A stretch of DNA of 64,000 nt from Nocardia lijiangensis NBRC 108240 (GCF_001613045.1 NZ_BDBP01000031.1:34102-98101), one strand, 5' to 3'; counted from the stretch's first letter, positions 49,695 through 58,283 are shown. The notes: generated by a model from the letters alone, not told the origin. Numbers and translations are program-made.

Positions 49695-49700
49695 ACTGTA
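49695..49700 (-). promoter_or_regulatory. -10 box of a leaderless hadAB transcript
   Basis: On the minus strand TACAGT (TAnnnT) ends six bases before GTG 49688, and no ribosome-binding site intervenes. It implies a leaderless mRNA starting at the start codon. Confidence 0.6.
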
Positions 49701-49767
49701 CCTATCTGACCCCGAACCCCGGGGTCGACGAAGCGTTCACCGCCGCAACCAACCCGTACAAAGCGCT

Positions 49768-49793
49768 CAGGGCCGGACATGAGTCCGGCCCTG
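49768..49793 (-). terminator. Intrinsic terminator after rpmG
   Basis: CAGGGCCGGAC pairs perfectly with its complement around ATGA, 77 bases after the rpmG stop and before the hadAB promoter. It separates the tRNA-rpmG transcript from hadAB. Confidence 0.78.
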
Positions 49794-49869
49794 CACAGCT
49801 TCACGGTTCCGAGATCCCGGGATCAGCGTCCCGGTTGCCCTTCACGCGGCAGTATCACGCGTGGTGGGA

Positions 49870-50040
49870 TCAGCGGGATTCGCGGTGCGCCCGGTGCGTG
49901 CCGCAGTTCGGGCAGAACTTCTTCAGCTCCAGCCGGTCCGGGTCGTTGCGCCGGTTCTTCTTGGTGATGTAGTTGCGGTGCTTGCACTGCTCGCAGGCCA
50001 AGGTGATCTTTGGCCGGACATCGGTGGACTTCGCGGCCAC
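49870..50040 (-). CDS. rpmG: 50S ribosomal protein L33
   Basis: The 56-residue protein begins at GTG ([19 protein letters not shown]) and has the two CxxC pairs (CEQC, CPNC) of the zinc-binding form, with [19 protein letters not shown]. Nocardia usually also has a zinc-free paralogue induced under zinc limitation; only this one is in the window. A GAAGGAAAG ribosome-binding site precedes the start. It lies 44 bases after tRNA-Met on the same strand. Confidence 0.95.
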
Positions 50041-50084
50041 GACTTTCCTTCTTTCCGGTACCTGATGGGCGTAATCGGTTTTGG

Positions 50085-50157
50085 TAGCGATGGCCGGACT
50101 TGAACCGGCGACACAACGATTATGAGTCGTTTGCTCTACCGACTGAGCTACACCGCC
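50085..50157 (-). tRNA. metT: tRNA-Met, elongator (anticodon CAT)
   Basis: A 73-nt cloverleaf starting GGCGGTG, with anticodon loop CTCATAA. Encoded CCA follows the discriminator A at 50082-50084. The first acceptor pair reads G-U. It lies between tRNA-Thr and rpmG, as in mycobacteria. Confidence 0.9.
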
Positions 50158-50239
50158 ACGGCGTCGCATTGCAGTGGTGCGCGCCCAGCCCCACGACCAT
50201 GGGTGCGATGCCGAGTCGGTCACCACCGGCAATCCGGCG

Positions 50240-50312
50240 AGCCCCCTAACGGAATCGAACCGTTGACCTTTTCCTTACCATGGAAACGCTCTGCCGACTG
50301 AGCTAAGGGGGC
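50240..50312 (-). tRNA. thrT: tRNA-Thr (anticodon GGT)
   Basis: A 73-nt cloverleaf starting GCCCCCT, with anticodon stem TTTCC/GGAAA and loop ATGGTAA. The acceptor stem closes with AGGGGGC and discriminator T. The 3' CCA is not encoded. Confidence 0.93.
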
Positions 50313-51207
50313 ATGACTACTTTCGCACCGTGGTCCAACTTCTCGACCCCGGAGCGGCGAAGTCTTGAACGAGATTACACACCCAACGCTCACAGTTCCA
50401 AACCGCGAGGTCAGAGTCGATTTTTCAACGCGAAAAACAGCCCCGAAATCGCGTGCTGAGACCGTGGTCCACACAAGAGGCCGAACTGAGCAAAAACGGG
50501 CCCAGCGATGGTCGCCACACGCTCCACGAACCGGGCGAGCAGCGGAGCGCGATCCTGACCGCCCGTAGACCTACTACCGACGTCAGCACCGTCGAGCCGA
50601 TGGCCGGACACCACAAGAGGCACCGACGAAGCCGAACCCCGAGCCAACAGCCAGCCAAGACCCCACGGCGCCCGGAAACAGGGTCATCATGCGAGAAAGC
50701 ACCGAAGATCACACCGCAAAGCCCGGATCCCGAAATCCCGACGCCGATTGGACGATCTCGACAGGTCTGCCGCCGCACATGGGTCGCGGATCCACCGGTT
50801 CATCCGCGATCGACGCGGAGCGAGCGCGAGTCGTCCGCACCTGGCCCGCCACGCGACCCGCTCCGAACACGAAACGCGCCTCAGATGCGCTCGACGACCG
50901 GACCCGACTTCGTCGAACTCTTCCCAGACACCGGCCCGCGGATTTGATCGGCAGGACGAGCAAGCCACAGCCCTCGACGCCGCCGGCTGACCGTTTGGCC
51001 GACCCCCTCGCGAGGTCGACCCTTTCGGATCCACCTCGAAACGCGAGCAAACCCCCACCGCCACATCCCCATAAAACGCACCCACTGCAAGGGGGGTCCG
51101 GGGGGCGAAGCCCCGCCGGGCGGGGCGTGGGGGTTGCACCCCCACAAGGAAATACGAAGCGAGCCCCACATGCGCTTTCTGCATGTAGGGCTCGCTTCGT
51201 AGCGGAG
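50313..51207. other. Gene-free region with G-rich hairpin segment
   Basis: Nearly 900 bases between tRNA-Thr and tRNA-Tyr contain no gene I can support; the overlapping short ORFs on both strands lack ribosome-binding sites and family motifs. The right part (about 51085-51201) has G-rich blocks with self-complementary arms, and a long hairpin adjoining tRNA-Tyr. It may be a dispersed intergenic repeat. Confidence 0.55.
51153..51201 (-). terminator. Long hairpin 3' of tRNA-Tyr
   Basis: A 21-bp stem with a single mismatch closes a seven-base loop, starting seven bases after the tRNA 3' end. On the minus strand it is followed by TTTCCTTGT. It probably terminates the tRNA-Tyr transcript. Confidence 0.65.
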
Positions 51208-51290
51208 TGGCAGGTGTAGGATTCGAACCTACGTAGGCTTTCACCGACAGATTTACAGTCTGCTCCCATTGGCCGCTCGGGCAACCTGCC
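51208..51290 (-). tRNA. tyrT: tRNA-Tyr (anticodon GTA)
   Basis: An 83-nt tRNA with a long variable arm, starting GGCAGGTTGC and ending CACCTGCC with discriminator A. The anticodon arm is GACTGTAAATC, anticodon GTA. It is divergent from yajQ. Confidence 0.95.
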
Positions 51291-51466
51291 TTACGTGCGC
51301 TTTCTCGGCGCGCAGAGCAGAATACAACGAACCCCGGTGTCGAATGCAAACCGGCTGGCCAACGGCCCTGCGGCGGGACTACGGTCATGCGGCCGGGTAG
51401 AACTACGATGACCGGTTGCACCCGGTGTACGTGAGCCCGTCGGACCGTCAGGAACAGGAGCGCAGT

Positions 51467-51958
51467 GTGGCCGATTCGTCTTTCGATGTCGTCAGCAAGG
51501 TCGAGCGGCAGGAGGTCGACAACGCTCTGCATCAGGCGGAGAAGGAGCTGAACACTCGCTACGACTTCCGCGGCACCGGCGCGAAGATCGAGTGGTCCGG
51601 TGAGGAATCGATCGTGCTGACGGCGGAGGCCGAGGAGCGGGTGAAGGCCGCGCTCGAGGTGTTCAAGGAGAAGCTGATCCGGCGGGATATCTCGCTGAAG
51701 GCGTTCGACGCGGGTGAGCCGGTGCCGTCCGGCAAGACGTACAAGATCACCGGCAGCCTGGTGCAGGGCATCGATGCCGAGAAGGCGAAGAAGATCTCGA
51801 AGAAGATCCGCGACGAGGGCCCGAAGGGCGTGAAGGCGCAGATTCAGGGCGACGAGCTACGGGTGAGCAGCAAGAAGCGCGACGATCTGCAGGCCGTGAT
51901 CGCGCTGCTGAAGGGCGAGGATTTCGGTATCGCGCTGCAGTTCGTCAACTACCGATAG
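51467..51958 (+). CDS. YajQ family cyclic di-GMP-binding protein
   Basis: The 163-residue protein has the exact length of the family. It starts GTG ([20 protein letters not shown]) with AGGAG six bases upstream, and contains [15 protein letters not shown] and the C-terminal [26 protein letters not shown]. Members bind nucleotides, and some bind cyclic di-GMP; its role in actinobacteria is not established. A longer in-frame start at 51416 was rejected for lack of a ribosome-binding site. Confidence 0.93.
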   Translation: MADSSFDVVSKVERQEVDNALHQAEKELNTRYDFRGTGAKIEWSGEESIVLTAEAEERVKAALEVFKEKLIRRDISLKAFDAGEPVPSGKTYKITGSLVQGIDAEKAKKISKKIRDEGPKGVKAQIQGDELRVSSKKRDDLQAVIALLKGEDFGIALQFVNYR

Positions 51959-51965
51959 AGGTTGC

Positions 51966-51988
51966 GCCGCAACGCCTTTCGTTGCGGC
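51966..51988. terminator. Terminator hairpin between yajQ and htpX
   Basis: GCCGCAACG and CGTTGCGGC form a perfect 9-bp stem with loop CCTTT, seven bases after the yajQ stop. Two direct copies of AATTCGAACCGAGCG follow at about 51996-52026. Confidence 0.7.
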
Positions 51989-52091
51989 CTAGCGCAATTC
52001 GAACCGAGCGACAATTCGAACCGAGCGCACTTCGAACGAGCCCGCCCGCCCTCCGGTGGGCTCGCACGCATCGATCGGTGGTCCGCACCGC

Positions 52092-52970
52092 TCAGTAGTT
52101 CCGCGGACCGCCCGCCATCTCCTCGAGCCGGGCGATGCGCTCGGCCATCGGCGGGTGCGTGGAGAACCACCGAGCGGCCCGCTCGCCCGCACGGAACGGG
52201 TTGGCGATCATCAGGTGCGACTGGGCGGTCAGCTGCGGCTCAGCGGGCAGCGGAGCGGCCTGTACGCCGCGTTCCAGTTTGCGCAGCGCCGAAGCGAGCG
52301 CCAGTGGGTCGCCGGTGAGTTCGGCGCCGGACTGGTCGGCCTGGTACTCGCGGGAGCGCGAGACGGCCAGCTTGATCAGGGTGGCCGCGATCGGCCCGAG
52401 CAGCGAGACCAGCAACACACCGAGCATGTTGGGACCGCCGTTGCCGCGACCGCCGAAGGCCGACGCGAAGAAGGCCAGGTTGGCCAGGCCGGAGATGACC
52501 GCGGCCAGCGCGCCCGCGATGGACGAGATCAGGATGTCGCGGTTGTAGACGTGTGAGAGCTCGTGGCCGAGCACCGCGCGCAGCTCACGCTCGTCCAGGA
52601 TCTGCAGGATGCCGCTGGTGCAGCAGACCGCGGCATGCCGCGGGTTGCGGCCGGTGGCGAAGGCGTTCGGCGCATTCGTGGGACTGATGTAGAGCCTCGG
52701 CATGGGCTGTCTGGCGGTGGTCGCCAGTTCCCGCACGATCCGATAGATGACCGGCGCCTCCAGCTCGGTGACCGGTTGCGCGTGCATCGCCTTCAGCGCG
52801 AGCTTGTCGCTGTTGAAGTAGGCCCAGGCATTCATGCCAACGGCCAGCAGGATGGCGATGACCAGGATCGTGGGGCTGCGGAACATCGCCCCGATGAACA
52901 CGATGATGGTCGAGAGCCCGACCATCAGACCGAATGTCTTCAACCCGTTCGCATACCCGTGCCCGTGCAT
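52092..52970 (-). CDS. htpX: Membrane metalloprotease HtpX
   Basis: The 292-residue protein has two N-terminal membrane helices, the zinc site HELSH (around residue 135) with the third ligand Glu in SRSREYQAD, and two further hydrophobic segments between. It degrades misfolded membrane proteins and shares quality control with FtsH. The TYxxH ending [19 protein letters not shown] is conserved. No neighbouring gene is related. Confidence 0.95.
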   Translation of the reverse strand: MHGHGYANGLKTFGLMVGLSTIIVFIGAMFRSPTILVIAILLAVGMNAWAYFNSDKLALKAMHAQPVTELEAPVIYRIVRELATTARQPMPRLYISPTNAPNAFATGRNPRHAAVCCTSGILQILDERELRAVLGHELSHVYNRDILISSIAGALAAVISGLANLAFFASAFGGRGNGGPNMLGVLLVSLLGPIAATLIKLAVSRSREYQADQSGAELTGDPLALASALRKLERGVQAAPLPAEPQLTAQSHLMIANPFRAGERAARWFSTHPPMAERIARLEEMAGGPRNY

Positions 52971-53110
52971 ACGTCTCCTTGCCCACTCCCCCGTCCGTCG
53001 AGTTCGTTATGCGAGATCAACGATTGGTTCCCGGGGAAAGTTCCTGGTAGCTCGCTGTGATCGCCGACTCCGACCAGCTCCCGGACTCGGCGCAGCACCA
53101 TCGCCGACGC

Positions 53111-53330
53111 CACCATCCACACCCTGCCGACCACCCCCGGAGCAAGCCCGACGAACGACCGTTCACGGCCCCAGCGAGCCAAAAACCGCCACCATCCACA
53201 CCCTCCCGACCACCCCCGGAGCGAGCCCGACAAGCGACCGTTCGCGGGACGCCAGCCCGCCAAAAAACGCCACCATCCACACCCTCCCGACCACCCCCGG
53301 AGCGAGCCCGACGAGCGACCGTTCGCGGCC
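53111..53330. repeat. Tandem repeat, 79-81 bp units, about 2.75 copies
   Basis: Units start at 53111, 53190 and 53271, each opening CACCATCCACACCCT and containing GACCACCCCCGGAGC; the third is followed immediately by the inverted repeat. Units are highly similar and have no unique spacers. Confidence 0.85.
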
Positions 53331-53397
53331 GTCTCGCTTCCCAGCGGTCGAAGCGCATGCGACGCAGTCGCGAGTCTCGACCGCTGGGAAGCGAGAC
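53331..53397. repeat. 21-bp perfect inverted repeat with 25-base loop
   Basis: The left arm starts GTCTCGCTTCCCAGCGG and the right arm (53377-53397) is its exact complement. The loop contains its own small stem GCGAC/GTCGC. It could be a terminator, a palindromic mobile unit, or the end of the tandem repeats. Confidence 0.8.
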
Positions 53398-53437
53398 ACA
53401 AAGGCCGCGAACACGCGCGCGCCAGCGCGCCAAAAAT

Positions 53438-54460
53438 TCAGCCCACGCGTTCGATGGTGTAGCGGACCAGCTGTTCGAGGGCGTCGTTGGCCGGGCCCGC
53501 CGGCAGCGCGGACAGCTCGGCGTGCGCCAGATCGGCGTAGCCCTGCAGCTTCTCCTTGGCGAGCACCATGCCGCGGGAGCGGGCGAGCAGTTCCAGCGCC
53601 TCGGCGACCTCGTCGTCGGTTTCCAGCGGACGGGCCAGCAGCGTGCGCAGCCGGTCGCCCTCGGCGCCCTCGTCGCGCAGCGCGTACAGCACCGGCAGGG
53701 TGTGCACGCCTTCGCGCAGATCGGTGCCAGGGGTCTTGCCGGACTGTTCGGAGGCCGAGGAGATGTCGATGATGTCGTCGGAGATCTGGAAGGCGGTGCC
53801 GACCGCGTCGCCGAGGCGGGCCAGCCGCTCGATGTGCTCGGGGTGTGCGCCGGAGAAGGTGCCGCCGAAACGTCCGGCCGCGGCGATCAGCGAGCCGGTC
53901 TTCTCCCACACGACCCGCAGGTAGTGCTCGACCGGGTCCTGCGATTCGCGAGCGCCGACGGTCTCGCGCATCTGACCGGTGACCAGTTCGGCGAAGGTCT
54001 CGGCGATGATGCGGACCGCGTCGGGGCCGAGCGTGGAGGTGAGCCGGGAGGCGTGCGCGAACAGGTAGTCGCCCGCCAGGATCGCGACGTTGTTGCCCCA
54101 GCGCGAGTTCACGCTCGGCGCGCCGCGGCGCATCGGGGCCTCGTCCATCACGTCGTCGTGGTACAGCGTCGCCAAGTGCACGAGCTCGACCACGGTGCCC
54201 GCGGTGATCAGGTCCGGATCGGCGGGGCGCGGCCCGAGCTGGCCGGTGAGGATGGTGAACAGCGGACGGAACCGCTTGCCGCCCGCCCGTGCCAGATGCA
54301 GGGCGGCGTCCTGCAGGAAGTCCTCGCCGTCGGAGAGTTCGGCGATCAGGAGTTTTTCGACCTCTTCCAGGCCGTTGCGCACGCTCGCCGCGAGCTCGGG
54401 GTCACCGAGTTCGACCCCGGCGACCACCGTGCTCTGATCACTAACAGCCGATGTGCTCAT
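53438..54460 (-). CDS. grcC1: Polyprenyl diphosphate synthase (GrcC1-like)
   Basis: The 340-residue protein is an E-type prenyl transferase with the first Asp-rich motif DDVMD (in LYHDDVMDEAPMRRG) and the second DDIID (ISDDIIDISS). GGKRFRP is present near residue 70. It makes a long polyprenyl diphosphate, probably the menaquinone tail, since menJ is divergent beside it and menG lies nearby as in mycobacteria. The start at MSTSAVSDQ follows GGGAG. Confidence 0.92.
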   Translation of the reverse strand: MSTSAVSDQSTVVAGVELGDPELAASVRNGLEEVEKLLIAELSDGEDFLQDAALHLARAGGKRFRPLFTILTGQLGPRPADPDLITAGTVVELVHLATLYHDDVMDEAPMRRGAPSVNSRWGNNVAILAGDYLFAHASRLTSTLGPDAVRIIAETFAELVTGQMRETVGARESQDPVEHYLRVVWEKTGSLIAAAGRFGGTFSGAHPEHIERLARLGDAVGTAFQISDDIIDISSASEQSGKTPGTDLREGVHTLPVLYALRDEGAEGDRLRTLLARPLETDDEVAEALELLARSRGMVLAKEKLQGYADLAHAELSALPAGPANDALEQLVRYTIERVG

Positions 54461-54647
54461 CTCATCTCCCAGCGCCGCGTCCGACCCCACGGTAGAGAAC
54501 CTAGCGTGTTCGGCCCGCGGGGCCCATGAACACCGTCACTATGCGGTGTATCAGACACTTTTCCATACCTCGGCGAGGCCGGATCGGCCGACCCGGCGAG
54601 CGGTGCGCCGTCGACACCGATCCGGCTGTCCTGCAAGTATTGAGCGC

Positions 54648-55919
54648 ATGGGTGCACCGGATGTCACAGCCGAGGACCACAGGGGAAACCCGCTGCCCGA
54701 TCGCGTCGAGGTGCTCGTCGTCGGCGCAGGTCCGGCCGGTTCCGCCGCGGCCGCCTGGGCCGCGCGCGCAGGCCGCGACGTACTTCTCACCGACGCTGCG
54801 GTTTTCCCGAGGGACAAGACCTGCGGCGACGGCCTGACGCCGCGGGCGACCAAGGAGCTGGAGCACCTCGGGCTCGGCGAGTGGCTGCGCGCGCACACGG
54901 TCAATCACGGCCTGCGCATGACCGGCTTCGGCAGGGAAGACCTGCTCAACTGGCCGGGCGGTTCGTTCCCCAGCTACGGAAGCGCTGTCGCGCGAACCGA
55001 ACTCGACGACAAGCTGCGCGAGACCGCGGTGAAGTCCGGCGCCAGGATGCTGGAAGGCACGAAAGTGGTGAACGTCACCCGCGCGGGCGACCGGGTCACC
55101 GGTGTGACGGTGCAGACGGCGGAGGGCTCGCGCGAGATCGCCTGCGACATCTTGGTGGTCGCCGACGGCGTGCGTTCTCCCGTCGGCAAACTGCTCGGCC
55201 GCACCTGGCACCGCCGCTTCGCCTACGGCACCGCGGCGCGCGCCTACATCAAGTCCGGCCGCAGCGAGGACCAGTGGATCACCTCGCATCTCGAATTGCG
55301 CGATGCCGACGGCCAGTTGGTGCCCGGCTACGGCTGGGTGTTCCCGCTGGGCAACGGCGAGGTCAACATCGGCGTCGGCTCGCTGGCCACCGAGAAGCGG
55401 CCCTCGCACATCGCGCTGAAACCGCTGCTGCGCCACTACGCCTCGCAGCGTTACCAGGAGTGGCAGTTCGAGGGCGAGCTGCGCGCGGTGGCTTCGGCGC
55501 TGCTGCCGATGGGCGGCGCGGTGTCGAATGTGGCGGGCCGCAACTGGGTGCTGATCGGCGACGCCGCGGGCTGCGTGAACCCGCTCAACGGCGAGGGCAT
55601 CGACTACGGCCTCGAGGGCGGGCACATGCTCGCCGATCTGCTGGACGCGCCCGATCTCACCGGGCTCTGGCCGGATCTGCTGCGCGCCCGCTACGGCCGC
55701 ACCTTCTCGGCGGCGCGCCGGATCGCGGGCCTGGCCACCCATCCGCGCATGGTGCCCACCGGGGGTCCGCCGATGATGCGCTCGAAGTATTTGCAGCGCA
55801 CCGCGGTCCGCATCATGGGCAACCTGGTCACCGACGAGGATCTGGACATCACCGCGCGCGCTTGGCGGCTCGCGGGCCGGGCGTCCATGCGCTACGACGA
55901 CCTGCCTCCTTTCACCTGA
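54648..55919 (+). CDS. menJ: Menaquinone reductase (geranylgeranyl reductase family), MenJ-like
   Basis: The 423-residue FAD protein has the GAGPAGSAAAAWAARAG loop, the CGDGLTPRATKEL signature and the GDAAGCVNPLNGEGIDYGLEGG motif of geranylgeranyl reductases. In mycobacteria the orthologue saturates one isoprene unit of menaquinone-9 and sits divergent from grcC1, exactly as here. The start is ATG 54648; an AAGTAT lies seven bases upstream and no Shine-Dalgarno sequence is apparent. Confidence 0.9.
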   Translation: MGAPDVTAEDHRGNPLPDRVEVLVVGAGPAGSAAAAWAARAGRDVLLTDAAVFPRDKTCGDGLTPRATKELEHLGLGEWLRAHTVNHGLRMTGFGREDLLNWPGGSFPSYGSAVARTELDDKLRETAVKSGARMLEGTKVVNVTRAGDRVTGVTVQTAEGSREIACDILVVADGVRSPVGKLLGRTWHRRFAYGTAARAYIKSGRSEDQWITSHLELRDADGQLVPGYGWVFPLGNGEVNIGVGSLATEKRPSHIALKPLLRHYASQRYQEWQFEGELRAVASALLPMGGAVSNVAGRNWVLIGDAAGCVNPLNGEGIDYGLEGGHMLADLLDAPDLTGLWPDLLRARYGRTFSAARRIAGLATHPRMVPTGGPPMMRSKYLQRTAVRIMGNLVTDEDLDITARAWRLAGRASMRYDDLPPFT

Positions 55920-55927
55920 GCACCGGC

Positions 55928-56347
55928 ATGGGCGAAGCACGCGGATTGCCCGCGCTCTCTCTGCTTCCGCACCTGCGCAAGGCGCGCGACCTCGCGGATC
56001 AGCACTACGCCGATCCGCTGAATCTCGACGAATTGGCCGCCGCCGCAGGCATTTCCAAATATCACTTCCTGCGCGCCTTCGCCGCCGTGTACGGCGTGAC
56101 CCCGGCCGCGTATCTGGCCGAGCGCCGCATCGAGCGCGCTCAGGATCTGCTGCGCGCCACCAACCTGACGGTCACCGAGGTCTGCATGCTGGTGGGCTAC
56201 ACCAGCCTCGGCTCGTTCAGCTCGAAGTTCCGTCAGCTCGTCGGCGTCACTCCGTCGGAGTACCAGGCGAAGTTCGCCGACGGCGCGCCGCGCATTCCCG
56301 GTTGCTACGTCTTCATGCACGGCCTGTCCGACCGCAAGCGCCACTGA
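55928..56347 (+). CDS. Short AraC family transcriptional regulator
   Basis: The 139-residue protein consists almost only of the two HTH motifs (LNLDELAAAAGISKYHFLRAFAAVYGVTPAAYLAERRIERAQ, then TVTEVCMLVGYTSLGSFSSKFRQLVGVTPSEYQ), with no separate ligand domain. It starts eight bases after the menJ stop and could ride on its transcript. The following VOC gene is a typical partner of such short AraC proteins. Confidence 0.9.
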   Translation: MGEARGLPALSLLPHLRKARDLADQHYADPLNLDELAAAAGISKYHFLRAFAAVYGVTPAAYLAERRIERAQDLLRATNLTVTEVCMLVGYTSLGSFSSKFRQLVGVTPSEYQAKFADGAPRIPGCYVFMHGLSDRKRH

Positions 56348-56390
56348 CGACACCGCAATTTCGGAGAAGCCTCCGGGCCCGTCGCGCTCA

Positions 56391-56396
56391 TAGCCT
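56391..56396 (+). promoter_or_regulatory. -10 box of a leaderless VOC gene transcript
   Basis: TAGCCT ends six bases before ATG 56403, with no Shine-Dalgarno sequence. It suggests that the VOC gene has its own promoter despite following the AraC gene closely. Confidence 0.5.
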
Positions 56397-56402
56397 GGGG
56401 GC

Positions 56403-56846
56403 ATGACGACGATTACGAATATTTCCCTGGTCACCGTGTACGTCACCGATCAGGACGAGGCCAAGCGGTGGTACATCGACAAGCTGGGGTTCGTGGAGAC
56501 CGGCGACGTCACCATGGGCGAGAACGGCTTCCGCTGGGTGACCGTCGCACACCCGGATCACCGGGAGCTGGAGGTCACGCTGATGATTCCCGGCCCGCCG
56601 CTCGACGAGCAGATGGCCGAGGCGGTCCGGCGCGCGCTGGCCAACGGCACGCACGGCGCGTTGGGCCTGCGGACGGAGAACTGTCAGAAGACCTTCGAGG
56701 AGCTCTCCGCCAAGGGTGTCGAGTTCGTCCAACCGCCCGCCGAGCGGCCGTACGGCACCGAGGCGATCATCCGGGACAACTCGGGAAACTGGCTGGTGCT
56801 CGTGGAGAACAAGGAATTCGATCCGCAGGATTTCGCCGCGCAGTGA
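56403..56846 (+). CDS. Glyoxalase/VOC family protein
   Basis: The 147-residue protein has a single VOC module (SLVTVYVTDQDEAKRWYIDKLGF, GTEAIIRDNSGNWLVLVENKEF). Members linked to short AraC regulators are often annotated as extradiol-type or lactoylglutathione-lyase-like proteins, usually without a known substrate. The last eight residues are an extra polar tail. It ends before a strong bidirectional terminator. Confidence 0.85.
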   Translation: MTTITNISLVTVYVTDQDEAKRWYIDKLGFVETGDVTMGENGFRWVTVAHPDHRELEVTLMIPGPPLDEQMAEAVRRALANGTHGALGLRTENCQKTFEELSAKGVEFVQPPAERPYGTEAIIRDNSGNWLVLVENKEFDPQDFAAQ

Positions 56847-56861
56847 CGAGCCGCACGGACG

Positions 56862-56894
56862 GAATCGGGCGCCCCGCGCGGGGGCGCCCGATTC
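56862..56894. terminator. Bidirectional terminator, VOC/DUF2505
   Basis: A perfect 14-bp stem (GAATCGGGCGCCCC with its complement) around GCGCG lies between the convergent VOC and DUF2505 genes, one of the strongest hairpins in the window. Confidence 0.82.
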
Positions 56895-56905
56895 GGCGGA
56901 TTGGG

Positions 56906-57412
56906 TCAGGCGGTCGCCTGTGCGCCGAACCACTCCTCGAAGAATTTGCGCTCGCTGTTGAGCACCCGGTGGAACAGTTGCTCGGCGAGCGGCTCGATGG
57001 CCCCGCCGACCAGCGTCACCTTCACCTCGACGGAGCCAACGACCTCGATCTCGCAGCCTTCGGCGGTGGGGCGCAGTTCGTAGGCGCCCGACATCGCGGT
57101 GGTGATGCCCGTGGTGGTGGCCTGGAAGGCGCCCTTGGCGACCTCACCGTCCAGCGCCTGCCAGTCGTCGGTGCGCGAGAGCACCAGTTCGTTCTTGAGG
57201 ACCTTCCTGACGATGCCGGGAATCTTGTCCTGGCGAGCCTTTTCGGTCATATGAATGCGGACGGTGCCTGCGCCGCCCGGATGCGACAGCTCGAGGGTCG
57301 CGGTCTCGGCCCCCGCGAATCGGGAGCGCCAGACGTCGTCGGTGGTGAGTGCCCGGTGAAGATCTTCGACCGGGACGGTGTAGGGCACGGTGAAGCTGAA
57401 TTTTCGGGACAT
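56906..57412 (-). CDS. DUF2505 family protein
   Basis: The 168-residue protein (MSRKFSFTVPYTVPVEDLHRALTTDDVW) has a START-like fold typical of DUF2505, with KARQDKIPGIVRKVLKNELVL and a C-terminal helix EPLAEQLFHRVLNSERKFFEEWF. The domain is widespread in mycolic acid-containing actinobacteria and has no assigned ligand. It is divergent from a DUF3592 gene 40 bases away; TAGCGT lies eight bases before its ATG. Confidence 0.85.
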   Translation of the reverse strand: MSRKFSFTVPYTVPVEDLHRALTTDDVWRSRFAGAETATLELSHPGGAGTVRIHMTEKARQDKIPGIVRKVLKNELVLSRTDDWQALDGEVAKGAFQATTTGITTAMSGAYELRPTAEGCEIEVVGSVEVKVTLVGGAIEPLAEQLFHRVLNSERKFFEEWFGAQATA

Positions 57413-57440
57413 GGGCGCACACGCTAGCCGAGTCCATCGG

Positions 57441-57446
57441 TAGCCT
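57441..57446 (+). promoter_or_regulatory. -10 box of a leaderless DUF3592 gene transcript
   Basis: TAGCCT ends six bases before GTG 57453 with no ribosome-binding site between. Confidence 0.5.
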
Positions 57447-57452
57447 GTTGCG

Positions 57453-57926
57453 GTGTCGGAAACCACCCAGTCCGTAAGGCGGACGATCCGCCTGCGGCGG
57501 GCGAGAATCGGCGTCCTCACCGCCGCGACGGTCGTCAGCGTGCTCATGGCGTTGCTGGTGCTCGCGGCCTGGCGCAACGACTATCTGATCAGTTCCGACC
57601 GGGGCGTGACCACCGGCGAGGTGCTCTCGGCGGGCAGGCTGCGTTCGGCGGTCATCTACGTCACGCCCGATGGCGAGACGCACAATCCGAAGGTCGGCGT
57701 GCTGTATCCGACCAATCTCACCGCGGGCGAGCGCATCAATGTCGAGTACAGCCGCAGCGATCCCGATCTGGTGCGGGTGGCGGGCCGCGACGTGCGGGTC
57801 GCGATCCAGCCCGCGCTCTCGGTGATCGTGGTGGTGTGGGCGCTCGCCCTGCCCGCGCTGTGGCTGATCGCCCGCGCGGGCAGGCGCGATCCGAAGGAAC
57901 GGGCTACTGCGCCCACGGCGGGCTGA
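57453..57926 (+). CDS. DUF3592 membrane protein
   Basis: The 157-residue protein has a cytoplasmic basic start, one transmembrane helix (IGVLTAATVVSVLMALLVLAAW), an extracytoplasmic domain (TTGEVLSAGRLRSAVIYVTPDGETH, VGVLYPTNLTAGERINVEYSRSDPDLVRV) of DUF3592 type, and a second helix (ALSVIVVVWALALPALWLIA). Function is unknown. It overlaps the end of the convergent cupin gene by 23 bases. Confidence 0.8.
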   Translation: MSETTQSVRRTIRLRRARIGVLTAATVVSVLMALLVLAAWRNDYLISSDRGVTTGEVLSAGRLRSAVIYVTPDGETHNPKVGVLYPTNLTAGERINVEYSRSDPDLVRVAGRDVRVAIQPALSVIVVVWALALPALWLIARAGRRDPKERATAPTAG

Positions 57927-58269
57927 GCTTGCTGCCGTCGGCCATGGTGGCCTGAAAGCCCGCGGCGATCGCGATGTGCGCCACGGCCGGTTCGTCGCCC
58001 GGATTACCGACCGCGATCGGCGCGCCCGCGGGCACGATGGCGACATCGCCCGCGGTGAGCCGCTGACCGCTGATCTCCAGTACTCCGGAGAGCACCATGA
58101 AGATCTCGTCGCGGTCCAATACGTGCGACGCGTCGCTCTCGCGGCGCGGTGGGACGGTGAGACGCCAGGTACAAACGTCCGCCGAGCCGCGGCTCGGGGC
58201 CGCCATCGCGCTGAACTCGACGCCGTGAAGCTCGAAGCGCGGGGCTTCGGCAGCCTTGATGACGTGCAT
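57904..58269 (-). CDS. Small cupin domain protein
   Basis: The 121-residue protein has a cupin barrel (RDEIFMVLSGVLEISGQRLTAGDVAIVPAGAPIAVGNPGDEPAVAHIAI). The first cupin motif reads HVLDRDEIFMV, close to but not exactly the HxH(x)4E type, so metal binding is uncertain. It is divergent from a MarR regulator and shares a large palindrome with it, which makes it a likely target of that repressor. The start is MHVIKAAEAPRFELHG. Confidence 0.83.
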   Translation of the reverse strand: MHVIKAAEAPRFELHGVEFSAMAAPSRGSADVCTWRLTVPPRRESDASHVLDRDEIFMVLSGVLEISGQRLTAGDVAIVPAGAPIAVGNPGDEPAVAHIAIAAGFQATMADGSKLSPPWAQ

Positions 58270-58283
58270 GACACTCCAGACAA

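Larger units (their letters stand above)
52971..53437. other. Gene-free region with tandem repeats and a long inverted repeat
   Basis: The gap between the htpX start and the grcC1 stop holds the 79-81 bp tandem repeat (53111-53330) and a 21-bp inverted repeat (53331-53397). Short ORFs here translate the repeat units and have no family motifs, so I call no gene. Confidence 0.7.

Noticed and set aside
50411..50947. Short overlapping ORFs between tRNA-Thr and tRNA-Tyr
   Set aside because: They overlap on both strands, have no ribosome-binding sites or known motifs, and their composition is unlike coding regions in the window.
52940..53433. Short minus-strand ORFs over the 80-bp repeats
   Set aside because: The proteins are direct translations of the repeat units (repeating APGVVGRVWMVA) and differ in frame between units, so coding is unlikely.
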